From an uncultured Lachnospiraceae bacterium (lineage in GTDB: Bacteria; Bacillota; Clostridia; Lachnospirales; Lachnospiraceae), in assembly GCA_902783095.1 (NCBI GenBank), contig CACZPX010000108.1, positions 1 to 8,257 on the forward strand: 8,257 nucleotides of DNA, written 5' to 3'. Below the pieces are notes generated by a model. That model was not told where the DNA came from, searched no databases, and saw only the letters and a program-made list of their open reading frames with translations. Made by a program: the position numbers and the translations under genes. Position 1 is the first letter of the stretch; every line of letters starts with the position of its first letter. Below, one piece after another: positions 1-6,434 of the stretch.

Positions 1-324
1 AGACGCTGCATGCTTCTGGAACAGCAGAACGGCCTGATGCGCCAGCTGATCAACGAACAGGTCCAGTCCAATATCATGATGAGCCAGTTGCTGGCGGCGC
101 AGACCGGGAAGAACCCGGCTTACAACGGCCCGGCACCCGATTTTCAGGGGATGAACGCCCAGCCGAACATGGGGCAGCCCAATATGAATCAGCCTAACAT
201 GGGTCAGCCCAATATGAATCAGCCTAACATGGGTCAGCCGAATATGGGCCAGCCCTATAGGAATACCCCTAATGCGGGACAGCCGGGTGCGCAGCGGTTC
301 AACGCGCAGGATATCGATCAGTAA
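1..324 (+). CDS. C-terminal part of an unrecognised protein with a Met/Asn/Gln/Pro-rich repeat tail
   Basis: The reading frame is open from base 1 (R-R-C before the first ATG at 10), so this is most likely the 3' end of a gene that starts left of the window rather than a 104-residue protein. There is no ribosome binding site before the ATG at 10. The visible part begins with a polar, Gln/Leu/Met-rich stretch (LLEQQNGLMRQLINEQ) that could be helical, followed by a disordered, low-complexity tail of six N-M-(G/N)-Q-P units and a short acidic end (AQDIDQ). No signal peptide, membrane segment or catalytic motif is visible. The stop is six bases before the YitT-family gene, so the two are probably co-transcribed. 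I do not recognise the family. That it is coding is supported by the repeat units being in frame with synonymous third-base differences. Confidence 0.65.
   Translation, partial: RRCMLLEQQNGLMRQLINEQVQSNIMMSQLLAAQTGKNPAYNGPAPDFQGMNAQPNMGQPNMNQPNMGQPNMNQPNMGQPNMGQPYRNTPNAGQPGAQRFNAQDIDQ
166..255 (+). repeat. In-frame 15-bp tandem repeat, six units encoding N-M-(G/N)-Q-P
   Basis: Six consecutive 15-base units encode NMGQP, NMNQP, NMGQP, NMNQP, NMGQP and NMGQP. The higher-order unit is 30 bases: 181-210 and 211-240 differ at a single base (the final C/G). Such near-identical units are prone to slippage, and every gain or loss of a unit keeps the frame, so the tail length could vary between strains. 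Confidence 0.9.
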
Positions 325-330
325 GCGGTC

Positions 331-1227
331 ATGACAGCCGCAATGATCAAAAAGGAACAGCAAAAAGAAAAAGCCCTGGACTACGTGCGGATCGCTCTTG
401 GAACAGGGCTTATGGCTGTTGCTGCGAACCTGTTTTATACGCCGTCCAACATGGTGCCGGGCGGGTTTACCGGTCTGGCCATTCTGCTGCAGGAGATCAC
501 AAAGGGCGTGGTGGACGGCGGCATCCCGGTGTGGCTCGGCAACGTGATCTTCAACGTGCCGCTCATCGTGCTGGCCATCATCATCCGCGGCTGGTTTTTT
601 ATGCGGCGCACGTTCATCGCCGCGGTGCTTTTTACCGGCTGGCTGTACGTGATCCCGGAGGTCGGTCCGGTGCCGGAAAACCTGTTTTTGACGTCCGTGA
701 TCGGCGGTGCGGTGATCGGCGTGGGACTGGGCCTGGTATTTCTGGGCAAGGCGACCACCGGCGGCACCGATACGGTCGCGGCGCTGATCCAGCACTTCTT
801 CCCGCATTTAAAGACGTCCTCCATCTTCCCGCTGCTCGACGCGGTGGTGATCGCGCTCTCCGCGTGGATCTTCGGGCTGGAAAGCTCGCTGTACGCGGTG
901 GTGAGCGTGGTGCTCTCCAGCATCGTGGCGGACCGTGTGATCGCCGGTTTCAAGAACTCGGTCATGGCCTTTATCATTTCCGAAAAACAGGAGCGGATCG
1001 CGCAGCGCGTGATGACGGAGCTGGAGCGCGGGGTGACGCGCATCTCCGCAAAGGGCGCCTATACCGACGCCGAACGGCCGATGCTCCTGTGCGCGGTCTC
1101 GCCCAAGGAGGCCAGCGTGGTGAAGGAGATCGTGTCGGAAGAGGATCCCACGGCCTTCTTTATCCTGACGGACGCAAGCGAGATCCGCGGCGACGGTTTT
1201 CTGCGGTTTTCCAAAGAGGAATTGTAG
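331..1227 (+). CDS. YitT family membrane protein with C-terminal DUF2179 domain
   Basis: This 298-residue protein has the two-part layout of the YitT family (DUF161 followed by DUF2179). The first ~210 residues hold about six hydrophobic segments (roughly 17-37, 70-88, 95-110, 120-140, 165-181, 185-205) and the family-typical motifs NLFYTPSNMVPGGFTGLA (33-50) and GKATTGGTDTVA (139-150). Residues ~213-290 form a soluble domain beginning SEKQERIAQRVM, matching DUF2179, a small cytoplasmic domain of unknown ligand. Length is normal for the family. The molecular function is not established; a transport role is often assumed. The ATG at 331 is only six bases after the preceding stop and has no clear Shine-Dalgarno; the ATG at 343 is an alternative that loses only four residues. 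Translation may be coupled to the upstream gene. A strong intrinsic terminator follows 33 bases downstream. Confidence 0.93.
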   Translation: MTAAMIKKEQQKEKALDYVRIALGTGLMAVAANLFYTPSNMVPGGFTGLAILLQEITKGVVDGGIPVWLGNVIFNVPLIVLAIIIRGWFFMRRTFIAAVLFTGWLYVIPEVGPVPENLFLTSVIGGAVIGVGLGLVFLGKATTGGTDTVAALIQHFFPHLKTSSIFPLLDAVVIALSAWIFGLESSLYAVVSVVLSSIVADRVIAGFKNSVMAFIISEKQERIAQRVMTELERGVTRISAKGAYTDAERPMLLCAVSPKEASVVKEIVSEEDPTAFFILTDASEIRGDGFLRFSKEEL

Positions 1228-1259
1228 CAAAGACGGCAGACAGTACTGTATGCACGTTA

Positions 1260-1294
1260 AAAAACCCGCCCGGGATCATCCGAGGCGGGTTTTT
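1260..1294. terminator. Bidirectional intrinsic terminator between convergent genes
   Basis: A perfect 11-bp stem pairs AAAAACCCGCC (1260-1270) with GGCGGGTTTTT (1284-1294) around a 13-base loop. Reading rightward, the GC stem is followed by T5 and ends the YitT transcript. Reading leftward, it is followed by six Ts (complement of 1259-1264) and can end the TtcA-like transcript. Its place between two convergent stops fits this double use. Confidence 0.9.
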
Positions 1295-1307
1295 GCGTTT
1301 TGCGGCT

Positions 1308-1350
1308 GTCATACTGAGCGAAGCCCGTCAGGACGGAGTCGAAGAATCTC
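1308..1350 (+). repeat. Intergenic GTCAT-CTGAGCG repeat, diverged copy
   Basis: The segment begins GTCATACTGAGCGAAGC and ends GTCGAAGAATCTC. It shares its start (GTCAT-CTGAGCG) and its GAAG(A/G)AT(C) end with the copies at 6307-6394. I recall similar GTCATNCTGAGCG...GAAGAATCTC sequences as common dispersed intergenic repeats in many bacterial genomes. Its last base is the first plus-strand base of the TtcA-like stop codon, so the element abuts the gene end. Confidence 0.6.
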
Positions 1351-2249
1351 TACAGTTCGTCATAATCTTCCAAAAAAGACCGCTTCACGCCGCCCTTTTT
1401 ATAAGCCAGCACGGTGTCGATGTTCACGTTCTCCATGCTCTTAAAGATACAGTTATCCACGTCCGGATTCTGCTTTTTCAATTCGCGGATCAGTTCCTTG
1501 ATCTCCTGGCGCTTGGAGGGATTGTCGGTCTCACCGGCCGCGGCCGCGGCGATGCTTTCGGTAAAGCGGCAGGCACACTGCAGAAAGTGCAGGCCGTTGT
1601 AGTCGCGCCAGGCCTTGATGTCGTCCTCCCGCACCAGATAGAGCGGGCGGATCAGTTCCATGCCGGGGAAATTGGTGCTGTGAAGCTTGGGCATCATGCC
1701 CTTGATCTGCGCACCGTAGAGCATGCCCATCAGCAGGGTCTCGATCACGTCGTCAAAGTGATGCCCCAGCGCGATCTTGTTGCAGCCCAGTTCCTGCGCA
1801 AAGCGGTAGAGATAGCCGCGGCGCATGCGGGCGCAGAGATAGCAGGGAGAGTTTTTGACGGTGTAGACGGCGTCAAAGATCTGTGTTTCGAAGATGGTGA
1901 GCGGAACGCCCAGCAGGCGCGCGTTTTCTTCGATCTGCCTCCGGTTTTCGGGGTTATAGCCCGGGTCCATCACCAGATATTCTGCGGTAAAATCCACCTC
2001 GGAGTGGCGCAGGACCTCCTGAAAGAGCTTGGCCATCAGCATGGAATCCTTGCCGCCGGAGATGCACACCGCCACCCGGTCGCCGTTTTGGATCAGCCGG
2101 TACTGTTTGAGCGCCTTTAAAAAAGGGCTCTGCAGTTCTCTTTTGAACTTTTTGCGCAGGCTCTGTTCCGCCTTTTCGCGGAAAGCCGGATCCGTGCCGC
2201 CGTCGTCAAACGGCAGGTCGATGCGTATGAACGAGTGGGTATTCATCAT
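1350..2249 (-). CDS. ttcA: TtcA-like tRNA 2-thiocytidine synthetase (PP-loop ATPase)
   Basis: This 299-residue protein resembles TtcA, which adenylates and thiolates cytidine 32 in tRNA. It has the PP-loop SGGKDS (residues 64-69) for ATP, then SPCYLCARMRRGYLYRFAQEL, whose CxxC (136-139) and following ARMRRG closely match E. coli TtcA as I remember it. Next come KIALGHHFDD (158-167) and YGAQIKGMMPKL (178-189). A C-A-C (225-227) lies where the third Fe-S/catalytic cysteine of the family is expected. Length fits the family (about 300). The frame stays open upstream to an ATG at 2297, but those extra residues are encoded inside a palindromic repeat. GGAG at 2255-2258 (minus strand) lies 5 bases before the ATG at 2249 and 8 bases before a second ATG at 2246, so one of these is the start. 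The odd run IAAAAAGE (233-240) follows the C-A-C motif. The exact tRNA substrate is inferred; other COG0037 thiolases are the alternative. Confidence 0.88.
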   Translation of the reverse strand: MMNTHSFIRIDLPFDDGGTDPAFREKAEQSLRKKFKRELQSPFLKALKQYRLIQNGDRVAVCISGGKDSMLMAKLFQEVLRHSEVDFTAEYLVMDPGYNPENRRQIEENARLLGVPLTIFETQIFDAVYTVKNSPCYLCARMRRGYLYRFAQELGCNKIALGHHFDDVIETLLMGMLYGAQIKGMMPKLHSTNFPGMELIRPLYLVREDDIKAWRDYNGLHFLQCACRFTESIAAAAAGETDNPSKRQEIKELIRELKKQNPDVDNCIFKSMENVNIDTVLAYKKGGVKRSFLEDYDEL

Positions 2250-2254
2250 TATTT

Positions 2255-2258
2255 CTCC
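2255..2258 (-). promoter_or_regulatory. Ribosome binding site that decides the ttcA-like start
   Basis: On the minus strand CTGGAGAAATAATGATG gives GGAG five bases before the first and eight before the second of two adjacent ATGs. It begins only four bases downstream of the 37-bp-arm palindrome, so a hairpin in the leader RNA would stand immediately 5' of this site. Confidence 0.75.
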
Positions 2259-2262
2259 AGGG

Positions 2263-2338
2263 GATGAAGACGCGGGGACGGTCCTTGCTGTCCTCATTTC
2301 AAAATGAGGACAGCAAGGACCGTCCCCGCGTCTTCATC
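2263..2338. repeat. Perfect 37-bp-arm inverted repeat (REP/BIME- or MITE-like element)
   Basis: Bases 2263-2299 are the exact reverse complement of 2302-2338, with a two-base centre (CA). Each arm runs GATGAAGACGCGGGGACGG and on through TCCTTGCTGTCCTCATTT. Within an arm, GGGAC and GTCC flank a short GGTCCTTGCT spacer, so each arm can also fold alone. GGGGACGGT(T/C)C...TGTCC is a motif I recall from REP-like repeats in Firmicutes and Deltaproteobacteria, often linked to REP-associated Y1 transposases. No transposase is in the window. The GTCTTCAT at its right end recurs at 2341-2348, just outside. It is not a T-tailed terminator. Confidence 0.9.
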
Positions 2339-2358
2339 TTGTCTTCATGCTCGTATCG

Positions 2359-2382
2359 TTCGGATTGTCAAGACAAACCGAA
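2359..2382. promoter_or_regulatory. 24-bp imperfect palindrome overlapping the -35 element (candidate operator)
   Basis: The arms TTCGGaTTGTC (2359-2369) and GACAAaCCGAA (2372-2382) are inverted repeats with 10 of 11 pairs matching and a two-base AA centre. The palindrome covers the whole -35 hexamer and part of the spacer of the plus-strand promoter. It also contains a perfect minus-strand TTGACA (complement of 2366-2371), though the minus-strand -10 at the right distance is poor (CATGAA, 16-base spacer). Size and placement fit a dimeric helix-turn-helix repressor. Exporter pairs are often controlled by MarR-, PadR- or TetR-type proteins, but no regulator gene is in the window. Confidence 0.55.
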
Positions 2383-2393
2383 TATGCTATCAT
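2365..2393 (+). promoter_or_regulatory. Extended -10 sigma-A promoter for the ABC exporter operon
   Basis: TTGTCA (2365-2370) and TATCAT (2388-2393) each match the consensus at five of six positions and are separated by 17 bases. A TG one base upstream of the -10 (2385-2386) makes it an extended -10 promoter. Transcription would start near 2400, leaving a leader of about 74 bases to the ATG at 2474. The leader begins with a possible weak hairpin (GGGG 2404-2407 with CCCC 2424-2427). Confidence 0.7.
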
Positions 2394-2473
2394 TTATCTT
2401 TACGGGGAGCGCGTAAAACGCCGCCCCTACCGCTTCAGTATATCATCTGTTGGAAGAGAAACAAAGACCGTTT

Positions 2474-4360
2474 ATGAAGACGAGAGAGCAATTTCCTACC
2501 AAGCGCTCCATGCTGCTGCATTTTCTGCGCGGGAGCAAAAAATACTTTGCCGTCTGCCTGGGGGCGGTCCTTTTGGCGACCTTTTTTGACCTGATCCGCC
2601 CCAAGATCATCAGCTTCACGGTGGACGCCGTGATCGGCGGGGACGCCGCGCAGGTGCCGGCGGCCTTTACCGGGCTGGTGGAACGCTTTGGCGGGACCGC
2701 AGGCCTGGCGGCAAAGCTCTGGATCGTTGCGCTTCTGGTGGTGGCCGTGGCGCTTTTGGGCGCCTTTTTCCGCTTTCTGTTCCGGCTTTTTAACAGCAAG
2801 GGCTCGGAGACCTTTGTGGAATCGGTGCGCAACGGACTGTTCCGGCACATCGAGCACCTGCCCTACGCCTGGCAGCAGGAAAACCAGACCGGCGACATCA
2901 TCCAGCGCTGCACCTCCGACGTGGAGACCATCAAGCGCTTTCTGTCCGAACAGCTCACCAACATGATGCGCATCGTGATCATGATCGTGATGAGCCTGTG
3001 GTTTATGAGCGGGATCTCCGGCCTGCTGGCGCTTTTGTCCGGCCTGTTCATTCCCGTGATCGTCACCTATTCCATGTTTTTCCATACGCACATCTCCCGC
3101 GATTTCCGGGAAGTGGACGAGCAGGAGGGCGTGTTAAGCTCCATCGCGCAGGAAAACCTGACCGGCGTGCGCGTGGTGCGCGCCTTCGGCCGTGAACGCT
3201 ACGAGCGCGAGCGTTTTGAGGCACAGAACGACGTCTATTCCAACGCCTGGATCCGGCTGTCCCGCCTGCTGTCGGCTTTCTGGTCCATCGGCGACGTGAT
3301 CTCCGGCCTGCAGGTGCTGACCGTGGTGGCCGTCGGCGCGGTGCTGGCCGTGCGCGGCACCATCACGCCGGGCGAGTACATCGCCGTGGTGTCCTACAAT
3401 TCCATGCTGGTCTGGCCGGTCCGCGGCCTGGGCCGCGTGATCTCCGAGATGAGCAAGGCCGGCGTGTCCATCGACCGCGTGCGCTATATCATGAATTCCC
3501 AAACGGAACAGGATCCGGAAGACGCCAAGCGGCCGCCGATGGACGGAGACGTCACGTTTGAACACGTAAGCTTCACCTATCCGGGGGACGCCGCGCCGGT
3601 GTTAAAGGACGTGAGCTTTACCGTAAAGCGCGGCACCACGGTGGGCATTCTGGGCGGCACGGGCTCCGGAAAATCTACGCTGATGTACCTGCTGGCGGGG
3701 CTCTATCCGCTGGCGGAGGACGGCGGCCACATCCGCGTGGGCGGCGTGGACATCGCCGATATCGCAAAGGACCACCTGCGTGAAAACGTGGGTCTGGCCC
3801 TGCAGGAACCCTTTTTGTTTTCCCGCTCGCTGGCGGAGAACATCGGCATCGCCAAACCCGGCGCGGACATGAAGTCCATCCGCAAGGCCAGCCGCATCGC
3901 CAGTCTGGAGGATACGGCTGACCGCTTTGCCAAGGGCTATCAGACGCCGGTGGGCGAGCGCGGTGTGACGTTGTCCGGCGGACAGAAGCAGCGCACCTCC
4001 ATCGCGCAGATGGTGATCCGCGAAACGCCCATCAAGGTCTTTGACGACGCGCTGTCCGCGGTGGATACGGAGACCGACGCGAAGATCCGCCAGGCCTTGC
4101 TGGAGGAATCGAAGGATTCTACGGTGATCATCATCTCGCACCGCATCACCACGCTGATGCACGCGGATAATATAGTAGTCTTAAACGACGGCTGCGTGGC
4201 GGAACAGGGCACGCACGACGAGCTGCGGGCGGCCGGAGGCATCTACGCGCAGATCTGCGCCATCCAGGCAAGCGGCATGGAAGACGCGGCGGACAGGGAA
4301 AAAACGGCCGGCGGTCAGCCGGCTGACGGGACCCGGAAAGGAGGGGAGCAGGATGCGTAA
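2474..4360 (+). CDS. Heterodimeric ABC exporter half-transporter, subunit 1 (degenerate Walker B)
   Basis: The 628-residue product is a type IV ABC exporter half: six membrane segments (about 24-40, 82-103, 164-180, 184-203, 270-295, 302-323) followed by an ATPase domain. Its motifs are Walker A GGTGSGKST (394-402), Q-loop Gln444 in LALQEPFLFS, signature LSGGQKQR (500-507), Walker B IKVFDD (520-525), D-loop SAVD and switch His556 in ISHR. The Walker B pair is D-D, so Asp525 replaces the catalytic Glu. In pairs such as TM287/288, BmrCD and LmrCD one half carries this change, and it is expected to sit in the non-hydrolysing site. Residues ~600-628 are a polar tail. The start is uncertain: the ATG at 2474 has only a distant GGAAGAG, and an in-frame TTG at 2450 would add eight residues. 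It overlaps the next gene by eight bases. Likely substrates are drugs, lipids or peptides; this cannot be read from sequence. Confidence 0.93.
   Translation: MKTREQFPTKRSMLLHFLRGSKKYFAVCLGAVLLATFFDLIRPKIISFTVDAVIGGDAAQVPAAFTGLVERFGGTAGLAAKLWIVALLVVAVALLGAFFRFLFRLFNSKGSETFVESVRNGLFRHIEHLPYAWQQENQTGDIIQRCTSDVETIKRFLSEQLTNMMRIVIMIVMSLWFMSGISGLLALLSGLFIPVIVTYSMFFHTHISRDFREVDEQEGVLSSIAQENLTGVRVVRAFGRERYERERFEAQNDVYSNAWIRLSRLLSAFWSIGDVISGLQVLTVVAVGAVLAVRGTITPGEYIAVVSYNSMLVWPVRGLGRVISEMSKAGVSIDRVRYIMNSQTEQDPEDAKRPPMDGDVTFEHVSFTYPGDAAPVLKDVSFTVKRGTTVGILGGTGSGKSTLMYLLAGLYPLAEDGGHIRVGGVDIADIAKDHLRENVGLALQEPFLFSRSLAENIGIAKPGADMKSIRKASRIASLEDTADRFAKGYQTPVGERGVTLSGGQKQRTSIAQMVIRETPIKVFDDALSAVDTETDAKIRQALLEESKDSTVIIISHRITTLMHADNIVVLNDGCVAEQGTHDELRAAGGIYAQICAIQASGMEDAADREKTAGGQPADGTRKGGEQDA
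4338..4344 (+). promoter_or_regulatory. Strong ribosome binding site for ABC subunit 2
   Basis: AAAGGAGG ends at 4344, eight bases before the ATG at 4353. The site lies inside the last codons of subunit 1 and fixes the start of subunit 2 within the overlap, which suggests coupled, balanced translation of the two halves. Confidence 0.85.
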
Positions 4361-6284
4361 CAGGCAGAAAAACAAAGCGGAACAGCATCACAGCCTGCCC
4401 TATCTTGGCTTTCCGCGCCTGTGGCCCTACATCAGGCAGTACAGGGGCAGGATCATCATCATGGTGGTGATGGGCATGCTCTGCTCCGGCATAGACGCGC
4501 TGTTCCCGCTGTTCAACCGCTACGCCCTGAACCACTACGTGGGCGAAAAGACCCTCGATACGCTGGTTGGATTCGTGCTGCTGTATATCGGCGTATTGCT
4601 GGTGCAGTCCGTCATGAATTACTATTCCACCTACGTCTGCAGCAAGGTGGAGCTGTGGGTGGGGCGCGACATGAAGAACACCGTGTTCAACCACGTGCAG
4701 ACGCTGTCGTTCTCGTTCTTCAACACCAACAACGTGGGCTACATCCACTCCCGCATCATGAGCGATACGGACCGCATCGGCACCTTTGTGAGCTGGCGTT
4801 TAATGGAGCTTGCGTGGTCGCTGTCCTATATTCTGTTCATCTTTGTCTCGATGTTCATGCTGTCCGCCAGACTGGGCGGCCTGCTGGCCCTGCTGGTGCC
4901 GTTTACGGTGCTGTTTGTGATCTTCTTCCAGCGGAAGCTGGTGCGACTGCACCGAAACGTGCGCGAGATCAATTCCCGCATCACCGGCAATTTCAACGAG
5001 GGCATCACCGGCGCGCGTCAGATCAAGACACTGGTGGTGGAAGACGTGGTGCAGCGGGACTTTGAAAAAGAGACGGCCGCGATGAAGCGCGCCGCCGTGC
5101 GCACCACCCGTACCAACGGCCTGTTTCTGGCCACGGTCACCATGATGGCCAACCTGGCGCTGGCGCTGGTGCTGTGGCGGGGCGGAAAACTCACCATGGA
5201 CGCCGTGATCGAGATCGGCACGCTGTCCGTGTTCATGAGCTACGCGATCGGCATGATGGACTCCATCCAGGAAGTGATCGGCACCATCTCCGCGCTGATC
5301 GACGTGCAGGTGAACATCGAGCGCGTGATGCGCGTGCTGGATACCCGGTCCGACGTGACCGATACGCCCGAGGTGATCGAAAAGTACGGCGACACCTTCC
5401 ACCCCAAACGGGAGAACTTTGAGACGCTGCACGGCGATATTGAGTTCAAAGACGTGAGTTTTCAGTACCCGGACGGCGATGAGCTGGTGCTGGAGCACTT
5501 TAACCTGAAGGTGCCGCAGGGCACCAACGTGGCCATCGTGGGAGAGACCGGCGCCGGCAAGTCCACGCTGGTGAACCTGGTGTGCCGCTTTTATGAGCCC
5601 ACCAAAGGACAGGTGCTGATAGACGGCCGCGACGCGCGCGAGCGCAGCCAGCTGTGGCTGCACTCCAACATCGGCTACGTGCTGCAGACGCCGCATCTGT
5701 TTTCCGGCTCCGTGCGGGAAAACTTAAAATACGGCAAGCCGGACGCCACAGATAAGGAGATCATTGCCGCGCTGACTCTGGTAAGCGCGGACGGCATCAT
5801 AGAGCGGCTGGGCCGCGCCCTGCTGGAGCGGGAGGCGGCTGACGCTACAGCGGGTGCAGTGAGCGGAGCAAAGAGCAGCATGCCGGCTGACGTCACGCGG
5901 GAGGCGGCCATGGTCAAGGGACTGGCCGCGGACGTGGGCGAGGGCGGCGACCTGCTCTCCACCGGCGAAAAGCAGCTGCTTTCCTTTGCGCGCGCCATCC
6001 TCACGGATCCCGCCATCCTGGTGCTGGACGAGGCCACGAGCTCCATCGACACCGTCACGGAAAAGGCCATCCAGGACGCGATCCAGGTGGTCACAAAGGG
6101 CCGCACGTCCTTTATGATCGCGCACCGCCTGTCCACCGTGGTGGACGCGGACGTGATACTGGTGGTGCTGGACGGCAAGATCATAGAGAGCGGCAAACAT
6201 GCCGACCTGATGGCAAAGCGCGGCTACTACTATCAGCTGTTTACCAGACAGTATCAGGACGATGCCACGCAGCAGGCGCTGTAG
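4353..6284 (+). CDS. Heterodimeric ABC exporter half-transporter, subunit 2 (degenerate signature, insertion in ATPase domain)
   Basis: The 643-residue product has six membrane segments (about 32-54, 70-90, 150-170, 174-193, 256-276, 285-305) and a C-terminal ATPase domain. Motifs: Walker A GETGAGKST (397-405), Q-loop Gln445 in YVLQTPHLFSG, signature LSTGEKQ (535-541) in place of LSGGQ, Walker B ILVLDE with catalytic Glu560, D-loop SSID and switch His591 in IAHR. Subunit 1 has the reverse pattern (good signature, poor Walker B), so the two should assemble into one exporter with one competent ATP site (this Walker A/B plus subunit 1's LSGGQ). The stretch between VSAD (477-480) and VGEGGD (528-533) is 47 residues, against about 13 in relatives such as TM288 as I recall. 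The extra residues are Ala-rich and include a 23-residue segment between REAA copies. The frame is intact. The start is fixed by AAAGGAGG eight bases upstream. Confidence 0.94.
   Translation: MRNRQKNKAEQHHSLPYLGFPRLWPYIRQYRGRIIIMVVMGMLCSGIDALFPLFNRYALNHYVGEKTLDTLVGFVLLYIGVLLVQSVMNYYSTYVCSKVELWVGRDMKNTVFNHVQTLSFSFFNTNNVGYIHSRIMSDTDRIGTFVSWRLMELAWSLSYILFIFVSMFMLSARLGGLLALLVPFTVLFVIFFQRKLVRLHRNVREINSRITGNFNEGITGARQIKTLVVEDVVQRDFEKETAAMKRAAVRTTRTNGLFLATVTMMANLALALVLWRGGKLTMDAVIEIGTLSVFMSYAIGMMDSIQEVIGTISALIDVQVNIERVMRVLDTRSDVTDTPEVIEKYGDTFHPKRENFETLHGDIEFKDVSFQYPDGDELVLEHFNLKVPQGTNVAIVGETGAGKSTLVNLVCRFYEPTKGQVLIDGRDARERSQLWLHSNIGYVLQTPHLFSGSVRENLKYGKPDATDKEIIAALTLVSADGIIERLGRALLEREAADATAGAVSGAKSSMPADVTREAAMVKGLAADVGEGGDLLSTGEKQLLSFARAILTDPAILVLDEATSSIDTVTEKAIQDAIQVVTKGRTSFMIAHRLSTVVDADVILVVLDGKIIESGKHADLMAKRGYYYQLFTRQYQDDATQQAL
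5828..5908 (+). repeat. 12-bp direct repeats bounding an in-frame 69-bp segment in ABC subunit 2
   Basis: GCGGGAGGCGGC occurs at 5828-5839 and exactly again at 5897-5908, an offset of 69 bases (23 codons), giving REAA at residues 493-496 and 516-519. A second direct repeat, GGCTGACG, lies at 5837-5844 and 5885-5892. The frame is preserved. The pattern suggests a short insertion or duplication in the loop region of the ATPase helical subdomain. Confidence 0.75.
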
Positions 6285-6306
6285 GAAAACGGTAGAAAAT
6301 GCGGCC

Positions 6307-6394
6307 GTCATCCTGAGCGGAGGCCGCGCAGCGATCAGCAGCATAGTGTCATCCTGAGCGGAGGCCGCGCAGCGGACGAAGCCGAAGGATCCGG
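6307..6394 (+). repeat. Two direct copies of the GTCATCCTGAGCG intergenic repeat
   Basis: A 27-base block beginning GTCATCCTGAGCGGAGGC and ending CGCAGCG is identical at 6307-6333 and 6348-6374. The second copy runs on through GACGAAGCCGAAGGATCCGG to about 6394. The first copy looks cut short after CAGCG and is followed by 14 unrelated bases. GCGGCC (6301-6306) can pair with GGCCGC (6322-6327). No T-tract follows, so I do not call a terminator. The ABC genes and the NimA-like gene may share a transcript that reads through these repeats. Confidence 0.8.
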
Positions 6395-6434
6395 TCCATA
6401 CAACCAGAAACGAGAGAAGAACGGAGGTAACATC

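Noticed and set aside
531..2120. 529-residue plus-strand open frame
   Set aside because: It is out of frame with the YitT gene and antisense to the TtcA-like gene, is rich in Arg/Gly/Ala/His as GC-rich shadows are, and crosses a terminator. No family motif.
2250..2297. Upstream extension of the TtcA-like protein to the ATG at 2297
   Set aside because: The 16 extra residues are encoded within the palindromic repeat and have no ribosome binding site; GGAG precedes the ATGs at 2249/2246.
2263..2338. Palindrome as an intrinsic terminator
   Set aside because: No T-tract follows on either strand, and it lies between divergent gene starts, not gene ends.
4800..5696. 298-residue minus-strand frame
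   Set aside because: His/Gln/Val-rich antisense shadow of ABC subunit 2.
6307..6374. CRISPR-like repeats
   Set aside because: Only two copies, with a 14-base gap too short for a spacer; they match a dispersed intergenic repeat also present at 1308.
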